Assembly: GCF_016863495.1 (NCBI RefSeq)
Contig: NZ_BOOZ01000049.1
Location: 1-53,799 of the forward strand
DNA from: Micromonospora andamanensis
Lineage (GTDB): Bacteria > Actinomycetota > Actinomycetes > Mycobacteriales > Micromonosporaceae
DNA: 53,799 nucleotides
Reading direction: 5' to 3'
Below, in pieces: positions 8,799 through 17,789 of this stretch. Within the stretch, counting starts at the first letter, position 1; each line of letters starts with the position of its first letter. The translations under genes were made by a program, and so were the position numbers. The notes beneath the pieces were generated by a model that made no database searches, was not told the DNA's origin, and was given only the letters and a program-made list of their open reading frames with translations.

Positions 8799-9578
8799 TC
8801 AGTGCCCGTCGGCGAGCGACGTGCCGATGTAGTTGGCGGTCAGGGTGACGAAGACGTAGGCCTGCAACAGCGCGACGAGCACCTCGAAGAAGGCCATCAG
8901 GATCGCCATCAGGAACGAGAAGATCGACGTCGCCTGGATGAAGATGTTGTCCGAGGCCAGCATCACGAAGCCGCCGACGGTGAACACCAGCAGGATCAGG
9001 TGGCCGGCGAACATGTTGGCGAAGAGACGTACCGCAAGGGTGACCGGCCGGTTGATGAAGTTCTGCAGGAACTCGATCGGGATCAGCAGGAAGTGCATCG
9101 GCCACGGCACACCGGGGATGATCAGGCTCTGCTTGAGGTAGCGGCCCAGGCCCTGCTTGCGGACACCGATGTAGAGGTACATCACGTAGGTGATCGCGGC
9201 TAGCACGATCGGGAAGGCGATGTGCGAGTTCGGCGAGATCTGCAACCCGGGGGTGACACCGAAGAGGTTCGTCACCGCGATGAAGCAGAACAGCACTGTG
9301 AAATACGGTGCGAACCGAATGCCGTCCTTGCCCATCTGCTCACGGGCGATGTTGTCCCGGACCAGGCCGTAGATCGACTCCGCGTACCACTGGCCCTTGC
9401 TCGGCACCAGCTTCGGGTTCCGGTAGCTGGCCATGAAGAAGATGATCAGAATTCCGACGGCCAGCCAGACCATCAGCGTGAACTTCGTGACCCACGGGCC
9501 GGCGAGATCCGGCGGGTAGAAGTCTCCGACGCTGGGGGGCCAGGGAAGGCCCTCTGCGGCGACAAGCTGTCCGCTCAC
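8799..9578 (-). CDS. atpB: F1F0 ATP synthase a subunit (proton channel)
   Basis: This is an integral membrane subunit of 259 residues. The essential arginine lies in LAVRLFANMFAGHLILL, and the last helices (FFEVLVALLQAYVFVTLTANYIG) fit the family. I chose the GTG at 9578 because GGAGG lies 8 nt upstream; an earlier GTG at 9620, next to the upstream stop, has no ribosome site. It follows the atpZ-like gene in the usual order. Confidence 0.95.
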   Translation of the reverse strand: MSGQLVAAEGLPWPPSVGDFYPPDLAGPWVTKFTLMVWLAVGILIIFFMASYRNPKLVPSKGQWYAESIYGLVRDNIAREQMGKDGIRFAPYFTVLFCFIAVTNLFGVTPGLQISPNSHIAFPIVLAAITYVMYLYIGVRKQGLGRYLKQSLIIPGVPWPMHFLLIPIEFLQNFINRPVTLAVRLFANMFAGHLILLVFTVGGFVMLASDNIFIQATSIFSFLMAILMAFFEVLVALLQAYVFVTLTANYIGTSLADGH

Positions 9579-9620
9579 CGTGTCATCCTCCGCACTCGAC
9601 AGACCCGCGCGTGCCGGCAC

Positions 9621-9842
9621 TCAGGCACTGAGCCTCTTCATGATCAGGTAGATCGCTCCGGCTGCGCCGAGCATCATGCCGACGGCGATTCCGACGCCGG
9701 TCGGCAGGCCCAGAAACTCCCCCGCCAACCAGCCGAGGAACCCCCACACCACGATGCCGGCGAGCAGGTAGCCGAGGACGGCTCCGGCGACACCTTCCGA
9801 CGAGTGTTCGTCGGGGCTTCTGCGGTGTGGGTTGTCGGCCAT
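9621..9842 (-). CDS. AtpZ/AtpI-like small membrane protein
   Basis: This 73-residue protein has a short polar N-terminus (ADNPHRRSPDEHSSEG) and two hydrophobic segments (AVLGYLLAGIVVWGFLGWLAGEFLG and GVGIAVGMMLGAAGAIYLIMKR). That pattern and its place before atpB fit the AtpZ/AtpI family, thought to help c-ring assembly or Mg2+/Ca2+ uptake. The assignment rests on topology, length and context, since these proteins vary in sequence. Confidence 0.8.
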   Translation of the reverse strand: MADNPHRRSPDEHSSEGVAGAVLGYLLAGIVVWGFLGWLAGEFLGLPTGVGIAVGMMLGAAGAIYLIMKRLSA

Positions 9843-9951
9843 GACGTGGCGAACACTATCAGCCGGGTGTTTCGCGAGTGTGCGGCACCCCCCACACTGC
9901 GAGCAGCGTGCGGGCGGCGGGTGCGGCGCATCAAGCCGGGGTCAGCCTACT

Positions 9952-9973
9952 CCTGTCCGGCCAGCCGGACAGG
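9952..9973. terminator. short hairpin between the 157-residue membrane protein gene and atpZ-like gene
   Basis: A 9-bp perfect stem CCTGTCCGG / CCGGACAGG encloses a 4-nt loop, in the 165-nt gap after the upstream gene. No clear U-tract follows on the minus strand. It could terminate glyA transcription or be a leader element of the atp operon. Confidence 0.4.
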
Positions 9974-10007
9974 CCGACGAAACGCCCGGGAAACGCCAGC
10001 CGTACGG

Positions 10008-10481
10008 TCAGTGCTCCGACGGACGGTCCACGCTGGGCAGCGGCGAGCGCAATGCCCAGGTCAGGTGGGCAGCGGTCCACACCACCACGGCCGCGATGAT
10101 CGCCACGCCCAGATCGGGCAGACCCGGCCAGCCGGTAGCCGCCACGGCACTCAGCGCCACGCCCAGGATGACGATCTTCGTGGCGTAGGTGACAAGCCCC
10201 ACTGACATGATCAGTCGCGGGTGGACGGCGTCCGCCCAGGCCACCGAGAGCCCTGAGATGAGGTAGCTGACGATCACCAGGGCGATACCGGCGGCCACCC
10301 CGGCCGCGCCGGTCGGGCCACGCAGCACGGCTGCGGTCGGCACCGCGACCACAGCCAGCGCGGCACAGGCGAGCAGCGGAAGACGCAGGTACGGCAGCCG
10401 GGCCCGGATGGCGCCGGGTTCGCCCGCCCGGGGCACGCTCGTCGGGGGTACGCCGGGCTCGCCGGCGTGCGGCGCGCTCAT
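10008..10481 (-). CDS. small membrane protein, AtpI (UncI)-like position
   Basis: This 157-residue protein has a proline-rich polar N-terminus of about 30 residues, then four likely membrane helices (about 32-52, 58-80, 90-112 and 122-142). The size and topology, and its place just upstream of the atp genes, fit the ATP synthase I family, but no specific motif proves it. The ATG overlaps the glyA stop by 4 bases (ATGA), so it is translated with glyA. Confidence 0.6.
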   Translation of the reverse strand: MSAPHAGEPGVPPTSVPRAGEPGAIRARLPYLRLPLLACAALAVVAVPTAAVLRGPTGAAGVAAGIALVIVSYLISGLSVAWADAVHPRLIMSVGLVTYATKIVILGVALSAVAATGWPGLPDLGVAIIAAVVVWTAAHLTWALRSPLPSVDRPSEH

Positions 10482-11764
10482 CGGGGGTAGGCCGGGAACT
10501 CGGCGGCCAGTTCGGCCACCTCAGCGGCGATCCGGGTCAGCTCGTCGGCCCCACCCGGGGCGGACGGGTCGGTCCGCACCGCCCGGGCGATCAACTCGGC
10601 GACCTGCCGCATCTGCGCCTCCCCCAGGCCCTGGGTGGTGACGCTGGCGGTGCCCACCCGGATCCCCGAGGCGACCATCGGCTTCTGCGGGTCGTACGGG
10701 ATCGCGTTCTTGTTGAGCGTGATGGTGGCCGCGTCGCACCGCGTCTCGGCCTCGGCGCCGGTCACCCCGGTCTCCCGCAGGTCGATCAGGGCCAGGTGGG
10801 TGTCGGTGCCGCCGGAGACCGGGCGCATTCCCTCGGCGGCCAGCCCGTCGGCGAGCGCCTTCGCGTTGGCCACCACCTGGGCGGCGTAGCTGCGGTACGC
10901 CGGCTGGGCCGCCTCGTGCAGCGCGACGGCCTTGGCCGCCACGGCGTGCATCAACGGACCGCCCTGGGTGAACGGGAAGACCGCCTTGTCGATCCGCTCG
11001 GCAAGCGACTCCCGGCAGAGGATCATGCCGCCGCGCGGGCCGCGCAGCACCTTGTGGGTGGTCGCGCAGACCACGTCGGCGTACGGCACCGGCGACGGGA
11101 TCGCCTGCCCCGCGACCAGCCCGATGAAGTGGGCCGCGTCCACCATCAGGTACGCGCCGACCTCGTCGGCGATCTCCCGGAACCGGGCGAAGTCGATCAG
11201 CCGTGGATAGGCCGTCGCCCCACAAATGATCATCTTCGGCTGGTGGGCGCGGGCGAGATCCCGCACCTCGTCGTAGTCGATCAGCTCGGTGTCCTGCCGC
11301 ACCGTGTAGCCGACGGGGTTGAACCACCGGCCGGAGAAGTTCACCCGGCTGCCGTGGGTCAGGTGGCCACCGTGCGGCAGCTCCATCGCCAGCACCGTGT
11401 CACCCGGCTGCACCAGGGCGGCGTACGCCGCCAGGTTGGCGCTCGCGCCGGAGTGGGGTTGGAGGTTCGCGTGCTCGGCGCCGAAGAGGTCCTTCGCGCG
11501 GGCGATGCCGAGTTCCTCGGCCCGGTCCACCTGCGCGCAGCCACCGTAGTACCGCCGGCCCGGGTAGCCCTCGGCGTACTTGTTGGTGAGCGTGGAGCCC
11601 AACGCGGCCAGCACCGCCGGAGAGGTGAGGTTCTCGCTGGCGATCAGTTGCAGGCCGCCGCGCAGCCGGTCGAGCTCGCCGAGCACCACCTCCGCGATTT
11701 CCGGGTCGGCCGTGCTGAGCTGCTCGAAGTCCGGCCCCCAGAAGGTGCCCTCGGCGGTCTCCAC
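10478..11764 (-). CDS. glyA: serine hydroxymethyltransferase
   Basis: This PLP enzyme interconverts serine and glycine with tetrahydrofolate and supplies one-carbon units. The 428-residue protein shows LQLIASENLTSPAVLAALGS, NKYAEGYPGRRYYGG, the PLP lysine in TTHKVLRGPRGG, and AVFPFTQGGPLMH. The GTG at 11764 lies directly before ETAEGTFWGPDFEQL and matches the usual N-terminus; longer upstream frames run into the divergent gene. No clear ribosome site precedes it, but a TAGACT -10 box lies 8 nt upstream, so the message may be leaderless. Confidence 0.93.
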   Translation of the reverse strand: METAEGTFWGPDFEQLSTADPEIAEVVLGELDRLRGGLQLIASENLTSPAVLAALGSTLTNKYAEGYPGRRYYGGCAQVDRAEELGIARAKDLFGAEHANLQPHSGASANLAAYAALVQPGDTVLAMELPHGGHLTHGSRVNFSGRWFNPVGYTVRQDTELIDYDEVRDLARAHQPKMIICGATAYPRLIDFARFREIADEVGAYLMVDAAHFIGLVAGQAIPSPVPYADVVCATTHKVLRGPRGGMILCRESLAERIDKAVFPFTQGGPLMHAVAAKAVALHEAAQPAYRSYAAQVVANAKALADGLAAEGMRPVSGGTDTHLALIDLRETGVTGAEAETRCDAATITLNKNAIPYDPQKPMVASGIRVGTASVTTQGLGEAQMRQVAELIARAVRTDPSAPGGADELTRIAAEVAELAAEFPAYPR

Positions 11765-11772
11765 AGCGCCAG

Positions 11773-11778
11773 AGTCTA
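11773..11778 (-). promoter_or_regulatory. candidate -10 box for leaderless glyA
   Basis: On the minus strand TAGACT ends 8 nt before the glyA GTG. It overlaps the first base of the candidate start codon of the divergent SDR gene (ATG 11778), so the two genes probably compete for this DNA. No clear -35 box is seen. Confidence 0.4.
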
Positions 11779-13277
11779 TGAGACCGCAGACTGGAGGCGT
11801 GAGATGCCTGGTGACCGGCGCGACGGGATACATCGGTGGGCGGCTTGCGCCACGCCTGCTGGCGGAGGGACACACGGTGCGTTGCCTGGCGCGGCGGGCC
11901 AGCCGGCTGCGCGACGTGCCGTGGGTTTCGCAGGTCGAGGTGGTCGAGGGTGACCTGAGCCGGCCGGAGAGCCTGGCCGGGGTCTTCGACGACGTCGACG
12001 TGGCCTACTACCTCGTGCACTCGCTCGGCCAGGCCGGCTTCGAGGCCGCCGACCGGCAGGCCGCGACGGTCTTCGCCGAGGCCGCCAGTGCCGCCGGCGT
12101 ACGCCGGATCGTCTATCTGGGCGGGCCGGAGCCGGCGCCCGACGACGTCGCCTCGGCGCACCTGCGCTCCCGTACCGAGGTGGGCCGGATCCTGCTGGAC
12201 AGCGGGGTGCCGACGGTGGTGCTGCGGGCGGCGGTGATCCTCGGGTCCGGCTCGGCGTCGTTCGAGATGCTGCGCTACCTGACCGAGCGGCTGCCGGTGA
12301 TGGTCACCCCGCGCTGGGTCAGCAACCGGATCCAGCCGATCGCGGTCCGCGACGTGCTGCACTATCTGGCCGGCTGCGCGGCGCTGCCCCCCGAGGTCAA
12401 CCGCGCCTTCGACATCGCCGGCCCGGACGTGCTGACCTTCGCCGAGATGATGCAGCGGTACGCCCGGGTGGCCGGGCTCTCCACCCGGCTGCTGCTGCCG
12501 GTACGCGTGCTGACGCCCACGCTCTCGTCGCACTGGGTCGGGTTGATCACGCCGGTGCCGAACGCGATCGCCCGGCCGCTTGTGGAGAGCCTGGTGCACG
12601 AGGCGATAGCGCACGAGCACGACATCGCGAGGTACGTCCCGGACCCGCCCGGCGGGCTCACCGGTTTCGACAGGGCCGTGGAGCTGGCGCTGGCCAAGGT
12701 ACGCGACGCCGAGGTGGAGACCCGCTGGACGAACGCGGCCGGGCCGGACGCGCCGGCCGAGCCGTTGCCGAGCGACCCGCACTGGAGTGGCGGCACCGCC
12801 TACACCGACCTGCGGGAGCAGACGGTGACCGCCCCGCCGGACGCGTTGTGGCAGGTGATCGAGGGGGTCGGCGGGGAGAACGGCTGGTACTCGTTCCCGC
12901 TCGCCTGGTCGGTGCGCGGCTGGTTGGACCGCCTGGTCGGTGGGGTGGGGCTGCGGCGGGGCCGACGTCACCCGCACCAGCTGCGCGTCGGCGAGGCGCT
13001 CGACTTCTGGCGGGTCGAGGAGATCGTGCCCGGCGAACTGCTACGGCTGCGCGCCGAGATGCGGGTGCCCGGTCGGGCCTGGCTGGAGATGCAGGTGCAG
13101 CGAGGCGACAACGGACAGGTCAGCTACCGGCAGCGGGCGGTGTTCCTGCCCCGAGGGCTGGCCGGGCACGCGTACTGGATCGCGGTGACGCCGTTCCACG
13201 CCCTGGTCTTCGGCGGGATGGCCCGCAACATCGCCGCCGGTGCCGAACGGATCGCGGCAGGCGCCCCGGCCCGCTGA
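11778..13277 (+). CDS. SDR-type NAD(P)-binding protein with C-terminal DUF2867/SRPBCC-like domain
   Basis: The N-terminal Rossmann domain has the nucleotide-binding glycine motif TGATGYIGG and later VEGDLSRPESL and YYLVHSLGQAGFE, as in atypical (NmrA-like) SDR proteins. The C-terminal part (about residue 335 on: YTDLREQTVTAPPDALWQVIEGVGGENGWY) fits DUF2867. The total is 499 residues from ATG 11778. GTG 11799, next to a GGAGG, would start at the family-typical MRCLVTGATG and is an equal candidate. The substrate is unknown. It ends 11 nt from the convergent penicillin-binding protein gene. Confidence 0.85.
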   Translation: MRPQTGGVRCLVTGATGYIGGRLAPRLLAEGHTVRCLARRASRLRDVPWVSQVEVVEGDLSRPESLAGVFDDVDVAYYLVHSLGQAGFEAADRQAATVFAEAASAAGVRRIVYLGGPEPAPDDVASAHLRSRTEVGRILLDSGVPTVVLRAAVILGSGSASFEMLRYLTERLPVMVTPRWVSNRIQPIAVRDVLHYLAGCAALPPEVNRAFDIAGPDVLTFAEMMQRYARVAGLSTRLLLPVRVLTPTLSSHWVGLITPVPNAIARPLVESLVHEAIAHEHDIARYVPDPPGGLTGFDRAVELALAKVRDAEVETRWTNAAGPDAPAEPLPSDPHWSGGTAYTDLREQTVTAPPDALWQVIEGVGGENGWYSFPLAWSVRGWLDRLVGGVGLRRGRRHPHQLRVGEALDFWRVEEIVPGELLRLRAEMRVPGRAWLEMQVQRGDNGQVSYRQRAVFLPRGLAGHAYWIAVTPFHALVFGGMARNIAAGAERIAAGAPAR

Positions 13278-13288
13278 GTGGACGCAGG

Positions 13289-15403
13289 TCAGTTGCCGGT
13301 GCGCTGCCCGGTGACCCGCCAGGCGGTCATCTCGCTCGGCGGCACGAAGTCGCGTACCGGCTCGTCGCGCAGGGCGAAGGAGAGGATCTCGCCGACCCCC
13401 TCCACCATCGCGGTCTGCACCGCACGGCCGACGGCGTCCTGCGGCTCGTCCGGGTTCGCCGCCATCGCCGCCACCGCGAGCTGCGGGGTGAGCGCCACAA
13501 CCGTCTCCGTGGCGTACCGCTCGGAACTGCCCGTCTTGCCCGCGACCGGTCTGTCGAGCTGAGCGCGCAGCCGGGTCGCCGTGCCGCCGGCACAGCCGTG
13601 GTACATGGACTGGTCGCCGACCGGACAGCGGGCCGCGTCCGTCGCCGCCCGGGCCACGTCGACGTCGAGCACCTGCCGGCAGTCCGGCTGCCCGGCGGCA
13701 ACCCGGCGGCCGGCGGCGTCGGTGATCGAGGTGACAGGCGTGGGCGCGCACCAGGTGCCCTCCGCGCCGAGCGTCGCGTACGCGCCGGCCAGGTCGAGCG
13801 GGGTGGTGGCGGACACGCCCAGAGTGAACGGCCCCCACTCGCGTGCGCCGTGCCGGGCCAACTGGGCGTCGTCGTCCGCCCGGAACACGATGCCCAGCCG
13901 CTCGGCCATCTCCACCACCCGGTCCGCACCGACCCGCTCGGTCAGCCAGGCGAAGTACGTGTTCACCGAGTCGCCGAAGGCGGTCCACATGTCGTGCCGG
14001 CCGCTCACCGAGGCGCTGGCGTTCGCCGGGCACCAGTAGCCGCCGCAGCTCGCCTCACCGCCGCTGATCCGGAAATCGGTCACGATCCGCCGGGGCGCGT
14101 CGAAGACCGTGTTCAGGGGCAGTCCGGCCTCCAGAGCGGCAAGCATGGTGAAGAGTTTGAACGTGGAACCCGCCTGGTAGCCGACGATGGTGCCGCCACC
14201 GGCGACGAGTTGGTTGACGGTGTTGGGATGGTTCTGCTGTCCGCCCGGGTTCGCGGCCACGCTGTAGACCCGGTTGACCGACATGGCGAGCACCCGGCCG
14301 GTGCCGGGCTGGACCACGGCGGTCGGCAGGGCGTGCGGGTGCTCGGCCGGGTAGATCCGCCGCACCTGTTCGGTGGTGGCCCGCTGCACCCCGGGGTCGA
14401 GGGAGGAGACGATGCTGAACCCGCCCCGGCGCAGGGTGCGCTGCCGCTCGTCGACGCTGGCGCCGAACGCCTTCTGGCTGTTCCACCAGCGGGTGAACCA
14501 GTCGCAGAAGAATCCCCAGTCGTTGTGTCCCTCGGGCACCGCGGTGCAGTCGTTGGGAGTCTCGCTGGGCCGCAGGTTCAACGGTTCGGCGGCGGCCCGG
14601 GCCGCCGCGTCGGCCACGATGACACCCGACTCGACCATCCGGTCCAGTACGTAGCCGCGCCGGGCGGTCGCGCTGTCGGCGTCGCCGTTTATCGGGTCGT
14701 CGCTGTCCGGAGAGCGGACCAGACCGGCCAGCAGAGCCGCCTGGGCCAGCGTGAGCTTCGCCGGTGAGGTGGAGAAGTACCGCTTACTGGCGGCGGCGAC
14801 GCCGTACGCGCCGGCACCGAAGTACGCGATGTTGAGGTAGCGGGTCAGAATCTGGTCCTTGGTCAGCTCCCGCTCCAGCGCCAGGGCGTACCGGATCTCC
14901 TGGATCTTGCGGGCGGTGCTGACCTCGGTCGCCGCCGCCCGCTGCGCCTCGCTCAACCGGGGGTCCGTGCTCAGCACGTTGCGGACGTACTGCATGGTCA
15001 GCGTGGAGGCACCCTGCCGGGTGGCGCCGTCGCGCCGGTTCGCGGTGAACGCCCGCACGATGCCCCGCAGGTCCACCCCGCTGTGCTCGTGGAAGCGGGC
15101 GTCCTCGGCGGCGATGATGGCCTGGCGCATCACCGGAGCGACCTCGTCCAGCGGCACGTCGACCCGGTCCTCCTGGTAGAAGGACGTGATCAGGGTGGTG
15201 CCGTCGTTGGCGTAGAGGTTTGATCGTTGCGCCGTCGGCGGCGTCCGCAGCGTGTTGGGTAGCTCCGCGTAGGGCGCGGAGAGCGCGGAGAATCCGATGC
15301 CGAACACAAGCGCGGCCGGCAACGCCGCGACCGCCAGCACCAGGCCGGCCAGCGTGCCGGCCAGCAGTACGGTGAACATCTTCGGCAGGAACGCCCGGGT
15401 CAT
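13289..15403 (-). CDS. class A penicillin-binding protein (transglycosylase-transpeptidase)
   Basis: This bifunctional peptidoglycan synthase has an N-terminal membrane anchor (about 10-40). The glycosyltransferase domain shows the catalytic Glu in AIIAAEDARFHEHSGVD, then GASTLTMQYVRN and RKIQEIRYALALERELTKDQIL. The transpeptidase domain shows SxxK in GSTFKLF, SVN in GDSVNTYF and KTGSS. It is 704 residues and looks intact. GGGGAG lies 5 nt before the ATG at 15403. It stands alone between convergent SDR and the upstream phosphatase gene, which is in the same direction 95 nt away. Confidence 0.95.
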   Translation of the reverse strand: MTRAFLPKMFTVLLAGTLAGLVLAVAALPAALVFGIGFSALSAPYAELPNTLRTPPTAQRSNLYANDGTTLITSFYQEDRVDVPLDEVAPVMRQAIIAAEDARFHEHSGVDLRGIVRAFTANRRDGATRQGASTLTMQYVRNVLSTDPRLSEAQRAAATEVSTARKIQEIRYALALERELTKDQILTRYLNIAYFGAGAYGVAAASKRYFSTSPAKLTLAQAALLAGLVRSPDSDDPINGDADSATARRGYVLDRMVESGVIVADAAARAAAEPLNLRPSETPNDCTAVPEGHNDWGFFCDWFTRWWNSQKAFGASVDERQRTLRRGGFSIVSSLDPGVQRATTEQVRRIYPAEHPHALPTAVVQPGTGRVLAMSVNRVYSVAANPGGQQNHPNTVNQLVAGGGTIVGYQAGSTFKLFTMLAALEAGLPLNTVFDAPRRIVTDFRISGGEASCGGYWCPANASASVSGRHDMWTAFGDSVNTYFAWLTERVGADRVVEMAERLGIVFRADDDAQLARHGAREWGPFTLGVSATTPLDLAGAYATLGAEGTWCAPTPVTSITDAAGRRVAAGQPDCRQVLDVDVARAATDAARCPVGDQSMYHGCAGGTATRLRAQLDRPVAGKTGSSERYATETVVALTPQLAVAAMAANPDEPQDAVGRAVQTAMVEGVGEILSFALRDEPVRDFVPPSEMTAWRVTGQRTGN

Positions 15404-15498
15404 CAGCTCTCCCCGCAGGAGCCGTCAGGACTCCCCCAGAATGGCGCTAATCACCCTTTCTGCCGCGCCTTTCCTGAAACCCGGATGAAATTCGCCGA

Positions 15499-16110
15499 TC
15501 AGGGGAGCAGCAGCGCGGCGAGCGGCTGCACCGTCTCCTCGATCTCGTCGGCCACCCGGCTGAAGCACTGGTCGCCGCGCCCCCACGGGTCGTCGAGGTC
15601 GTCGGTGGACAGGGCTGCGGCACCCTGGCGGGCCTCGTGCGCCGCCTCGACCAGGGCGACCCCGCGAGCGTGCACCGCGTCGGCGGTGGCCTCGGCGGCC
15701 GGCAGCGCAGCCGGATCGAGGGCGGCCAGCAGCCGGCCGAACTCGCCGAGCACGAACGTGCGGGCGGCGGCGTCGGGTCGCAAGGCCGTGACGTACTCCT
15801 GCTGGTCCGCGGTCGCGGTGAGGACCAGGTCCGCCGCGTCGATGTGGTCGGAGCGCAGCTTGCGCGCGGCGAACCCGGCGACGTCGCCACCCCGGCTGGT
15901 GACCTGGCGGGCGGCCGGCGGGTTCATCTCCTCACCGGCGTGCCAACCACCGGTGCCCGCACTGTGGCTGTGCAGCAGTTCCTCGACCCGGGCCGGGTCG
16001 ACCTCGCGCCGGGTCAGCCGATCGGCCACGGCCACGGTGAGCAGCCGCTCGGCCATCGGCGAGCGGCAGATGTTTCCCATGCAGACGTGCAGGACCGTGA
16101 AGGGAGGCAC
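15499..16110 (-). CDS. low-molecular-weight protein-tyrosine phosphatase family protein
   Basis: The phosphate loop CMGNICRS (Cys10, Arg16) directly follows the first beta strand, as in LMW-PTPs and related arsenate reductases. An Asp-Pro pair near the C-terminus (TDDLDDPWGRGD) fits the general acid. At 203 residues it is longer than the typical 150-160, with an insert in the middle. The GTG start shares one base with the yrdC stop (TAGTG), so the two are translated together. Its target is unknown; this gene neighbours yrdC in many actinobacteria. Confidence 0.88.
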   Translation of the reverse strand: MPPFTVLHVCMGNICRSPMAERLLTVAVADRLTRREVDPARVEELLHSHSAGTGGWHAGEEMNPPAARQVTSRGGDVAGFAARKLRSDHIDAADLVLTATADQQEYVTALRPDAAARTFVLGEFGRLLAALDPAALPAAEATADAVHARGVALVEAAHEARQGAAALSTDDLDDPWGRGDQCFSRVADEIEETVQPLAALLLP

Positions 16111-16754
16111 TACGCCACCTGACTCTCGCGCAGCTCCGGTACCACGTCGCGCAGCCGGGCCAGGTCGATCGCGCCCTCCCGGACGAGCACCGGCTCGTCG
16201 CCGGTCAGGTCCACGATCGTGCTCGGCACCGGATCCACCGCCGGCCCGGCCTCCAGGTAGGCGCGCACCGAGTAGGCCAACTGGTCGCGCGCCTGGTCGG
16301 CGGTGAGCGCGGCCGGTTGGCCGACCTTGTTGGCCGAGGCCACAGCCATCGGCCCGGTCTCGCGCAGCACCTCAAGCGCCACCGGGTGCAGCGGCATCCG
16401 CACCGCCACCGTGCCGCTGTCGTCGCCGAGGTCCCACCGCAGGCTCGCCGAGTGCTTCACCAGGATGGTCAGCGCCCCCGGCCAGAACGCCTGCACCAGG
16501 TCCCGCGCCGCCGCCGGCAGCGTGTAGGCCAGACCGTCGAGGGTGTGCCGGGAACCGATGAGCACCGGCGGCGGCGCGTGCGGGACGCCCTTGGCGTCCA
16601 GCAGCGCCTTGACCGCGTACGGGGTGAACGCGTCGGCGCCGATCCCGTAGACCGTGTCGGTGGGCAGGACGACCAGCTCGCCGTTGCGGACCGCCTCGAT
16701 GGCCGCAGCGATGCCGCGGTCTCGGTCGGCGAGCGACCGGCAGTCGTAGAGCAT
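16110..16754 (-). CDS. L-threonylcarbamoyladenylate synthase (Sua5/YrdC/YwlC)
   Basis: This enzyme makes threonylcarbamoyl-AMP for the t6A37 modification of ANN-decoding tRNAs. Seen motifs: GELVVLPTDTVYGIGADAF, LVQAFWPGALTILVK, TVAVRMPLHPVALEVL and GPMAVASANKVGQPA. The 214-residue start ATG 16754 overlaps the prmC stop by one base (TGATG); an in-frame start 21 bases earlier is possible. It pairs naturally with prmC and prfA as translation-quality genes. Confidence 0.92.
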   Translation of the reverse strand: MLYDCRSLADRDRGIAAAIEAVRNGELVVLPTDTVYGIGADAFTPYAVKALLDAKGVPHAPPPVLIGSRHTLDGLAYTLPAAARDLVQAFWPGALTILVKHSASLRWDLGDDSGTVAVRMPLHPVALEVLRETGPMAVASANKVGQPAALTADQARDQLAYSVRAYLEAGPAVDPVPSTIVDLTGDEPVLVREGAIDLARLRDVVPELRESQVA

Positions 16755-17719
16755 CACGAGGAGCCAGTCTGCCACGTCACCGCCGCACCCGGTGGCGGGC
16801 GGTCCGCGAGGCGGGACGCCGTGCCGAAGCGGGGCCGCCCGGCGAGGTCAGGATGGTCGACGATGGTGTCGTACCGGCCGTCGGCGGCGAGCAGACCGGG
16901 CAGCACGGTGCCGTGGCTGTCGTCGTGCTCGATGCCGAGGGCGCCACCGGGACGCAGCAGGAACCCCGCGCGGTCGATCACCCGATGGATCACGTCCAGC
17001 CCGTCGACCCCGCCGAACACGGCCTCCGCCGGGTCGTGGTCGGCCACCTCGGGGGGCACGGCCACCGCGAGCGGGACGTACGGCGGGTTGCACAGCAGCA
17101 CGTCCACCCGGCCGACCAGATCGTCAAGCAGGCCCGGATCGGTGGCGTCCGCCGCCACCACCTCGATCGGCCGGTCACCGGCCGCGGCCCGGGTCGCCGC
17201 GTTGCGCCGCAGCCAGGACAGGGCCGCCGGGGACCGTTCCACCGCCACCACCCGGGCGTCCGGCACCTCGTACGCCACCGACAGGGCGATCGCGCCGGAT
17301 CCGCTGCACAGGTCCACCACGAGCGGCTCGGGCCGCCCGCTGGTCCGGACGACCTGCCGGGCCTGGTCGACGCCCCAGCCGGCGAGAAGTTCGGTCTCCG
17401 GGCGCGGCACGAAGACGCCCGGCCCGACGGCCAGCTCCAGGTGCCGGAAGCCGGCGCTGCCGGTGAGATACTGCACCGGTTCCCGTCCTGACCGGCGGGC
17501 CACGAGCGCCCGGTAACTGTCGAGTTGCTCGTCGGTGAACCCGTCAGCCAGGGCCAACCGCCCCCGGGAAACCTGGAGCACGTACGCGGCCAGCAGCTCC
17601 GCCTCGGCGCGGGCCGAGGTCACGCCGACGGCGGCGAGCGTACGGGCCGCATCGGCGAGCACGGGAGCCGGACGGTGACGTCTCGTCCCTTCGGACGGGT
17701 GTTGCGGTGCGGTGGTCAC
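16754..17719 (-). CDS. prmC: peptide chain release factor N5-glutamine methyltransferase
   Basis: PrmC methylates the GGQ glutamine of release factors, here probably the product of prfA nearby. The 321-residue protein has an N-terminal helical domain, GREPVQYLTGSAGF, the SAM-binding LVVDLCSGSGAIALSVA and the catalytic NPPY in LLCNPPYVPLAV. I use GTG 17719; longer frames overlap the divergent gene and are arginine-rich noise. CATGAT lies exactly 6 nt upstream of the GTG, which suggests leaderless transcription. Confidence 0.93.
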   Translation of the reverse strand: MTTAPQHPSEGTRRHRPAPVLADAARTLAAVGVTSARAEAELLAAYVLQVSRGRLALADGFTDEQLDSYRALVARRSGREPVQYLTGSAGFRHLELAVGPGVFVPRPETELLAGWGVDQARQVVRTSGRPEPLVVDLCSGSGAIALSVAYEVPDARVVAVERSPAALSWLRRNAATRAAAGDRPIEVVAADATDPGLLDDLVGRVDVLLCNPPYVPLAVAVPPEVADHDPAEAVFGGVDGLDVIHRVIDRAGFLLRPGGALGIEHDDSHGTVLPGLLAADGRYDTIVDHPDLAGRPRFGTASRLADRPPPGAAVTWQTGSS

Positions 17720-17789
17720 GCAATAATCATGAAGCGTCGCCGTGCACGTGCATAAGCGGGTGCAGCGGCACACCGACAGGAGGTCGCGG

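Noticed and set aside
11400..12977. 525-residue minus-strand frame opposite the SDR gene
   Set aside because: It has shadow composition (His/Arg/Gly), while the plus-strand frame carries the Rossmann motif.
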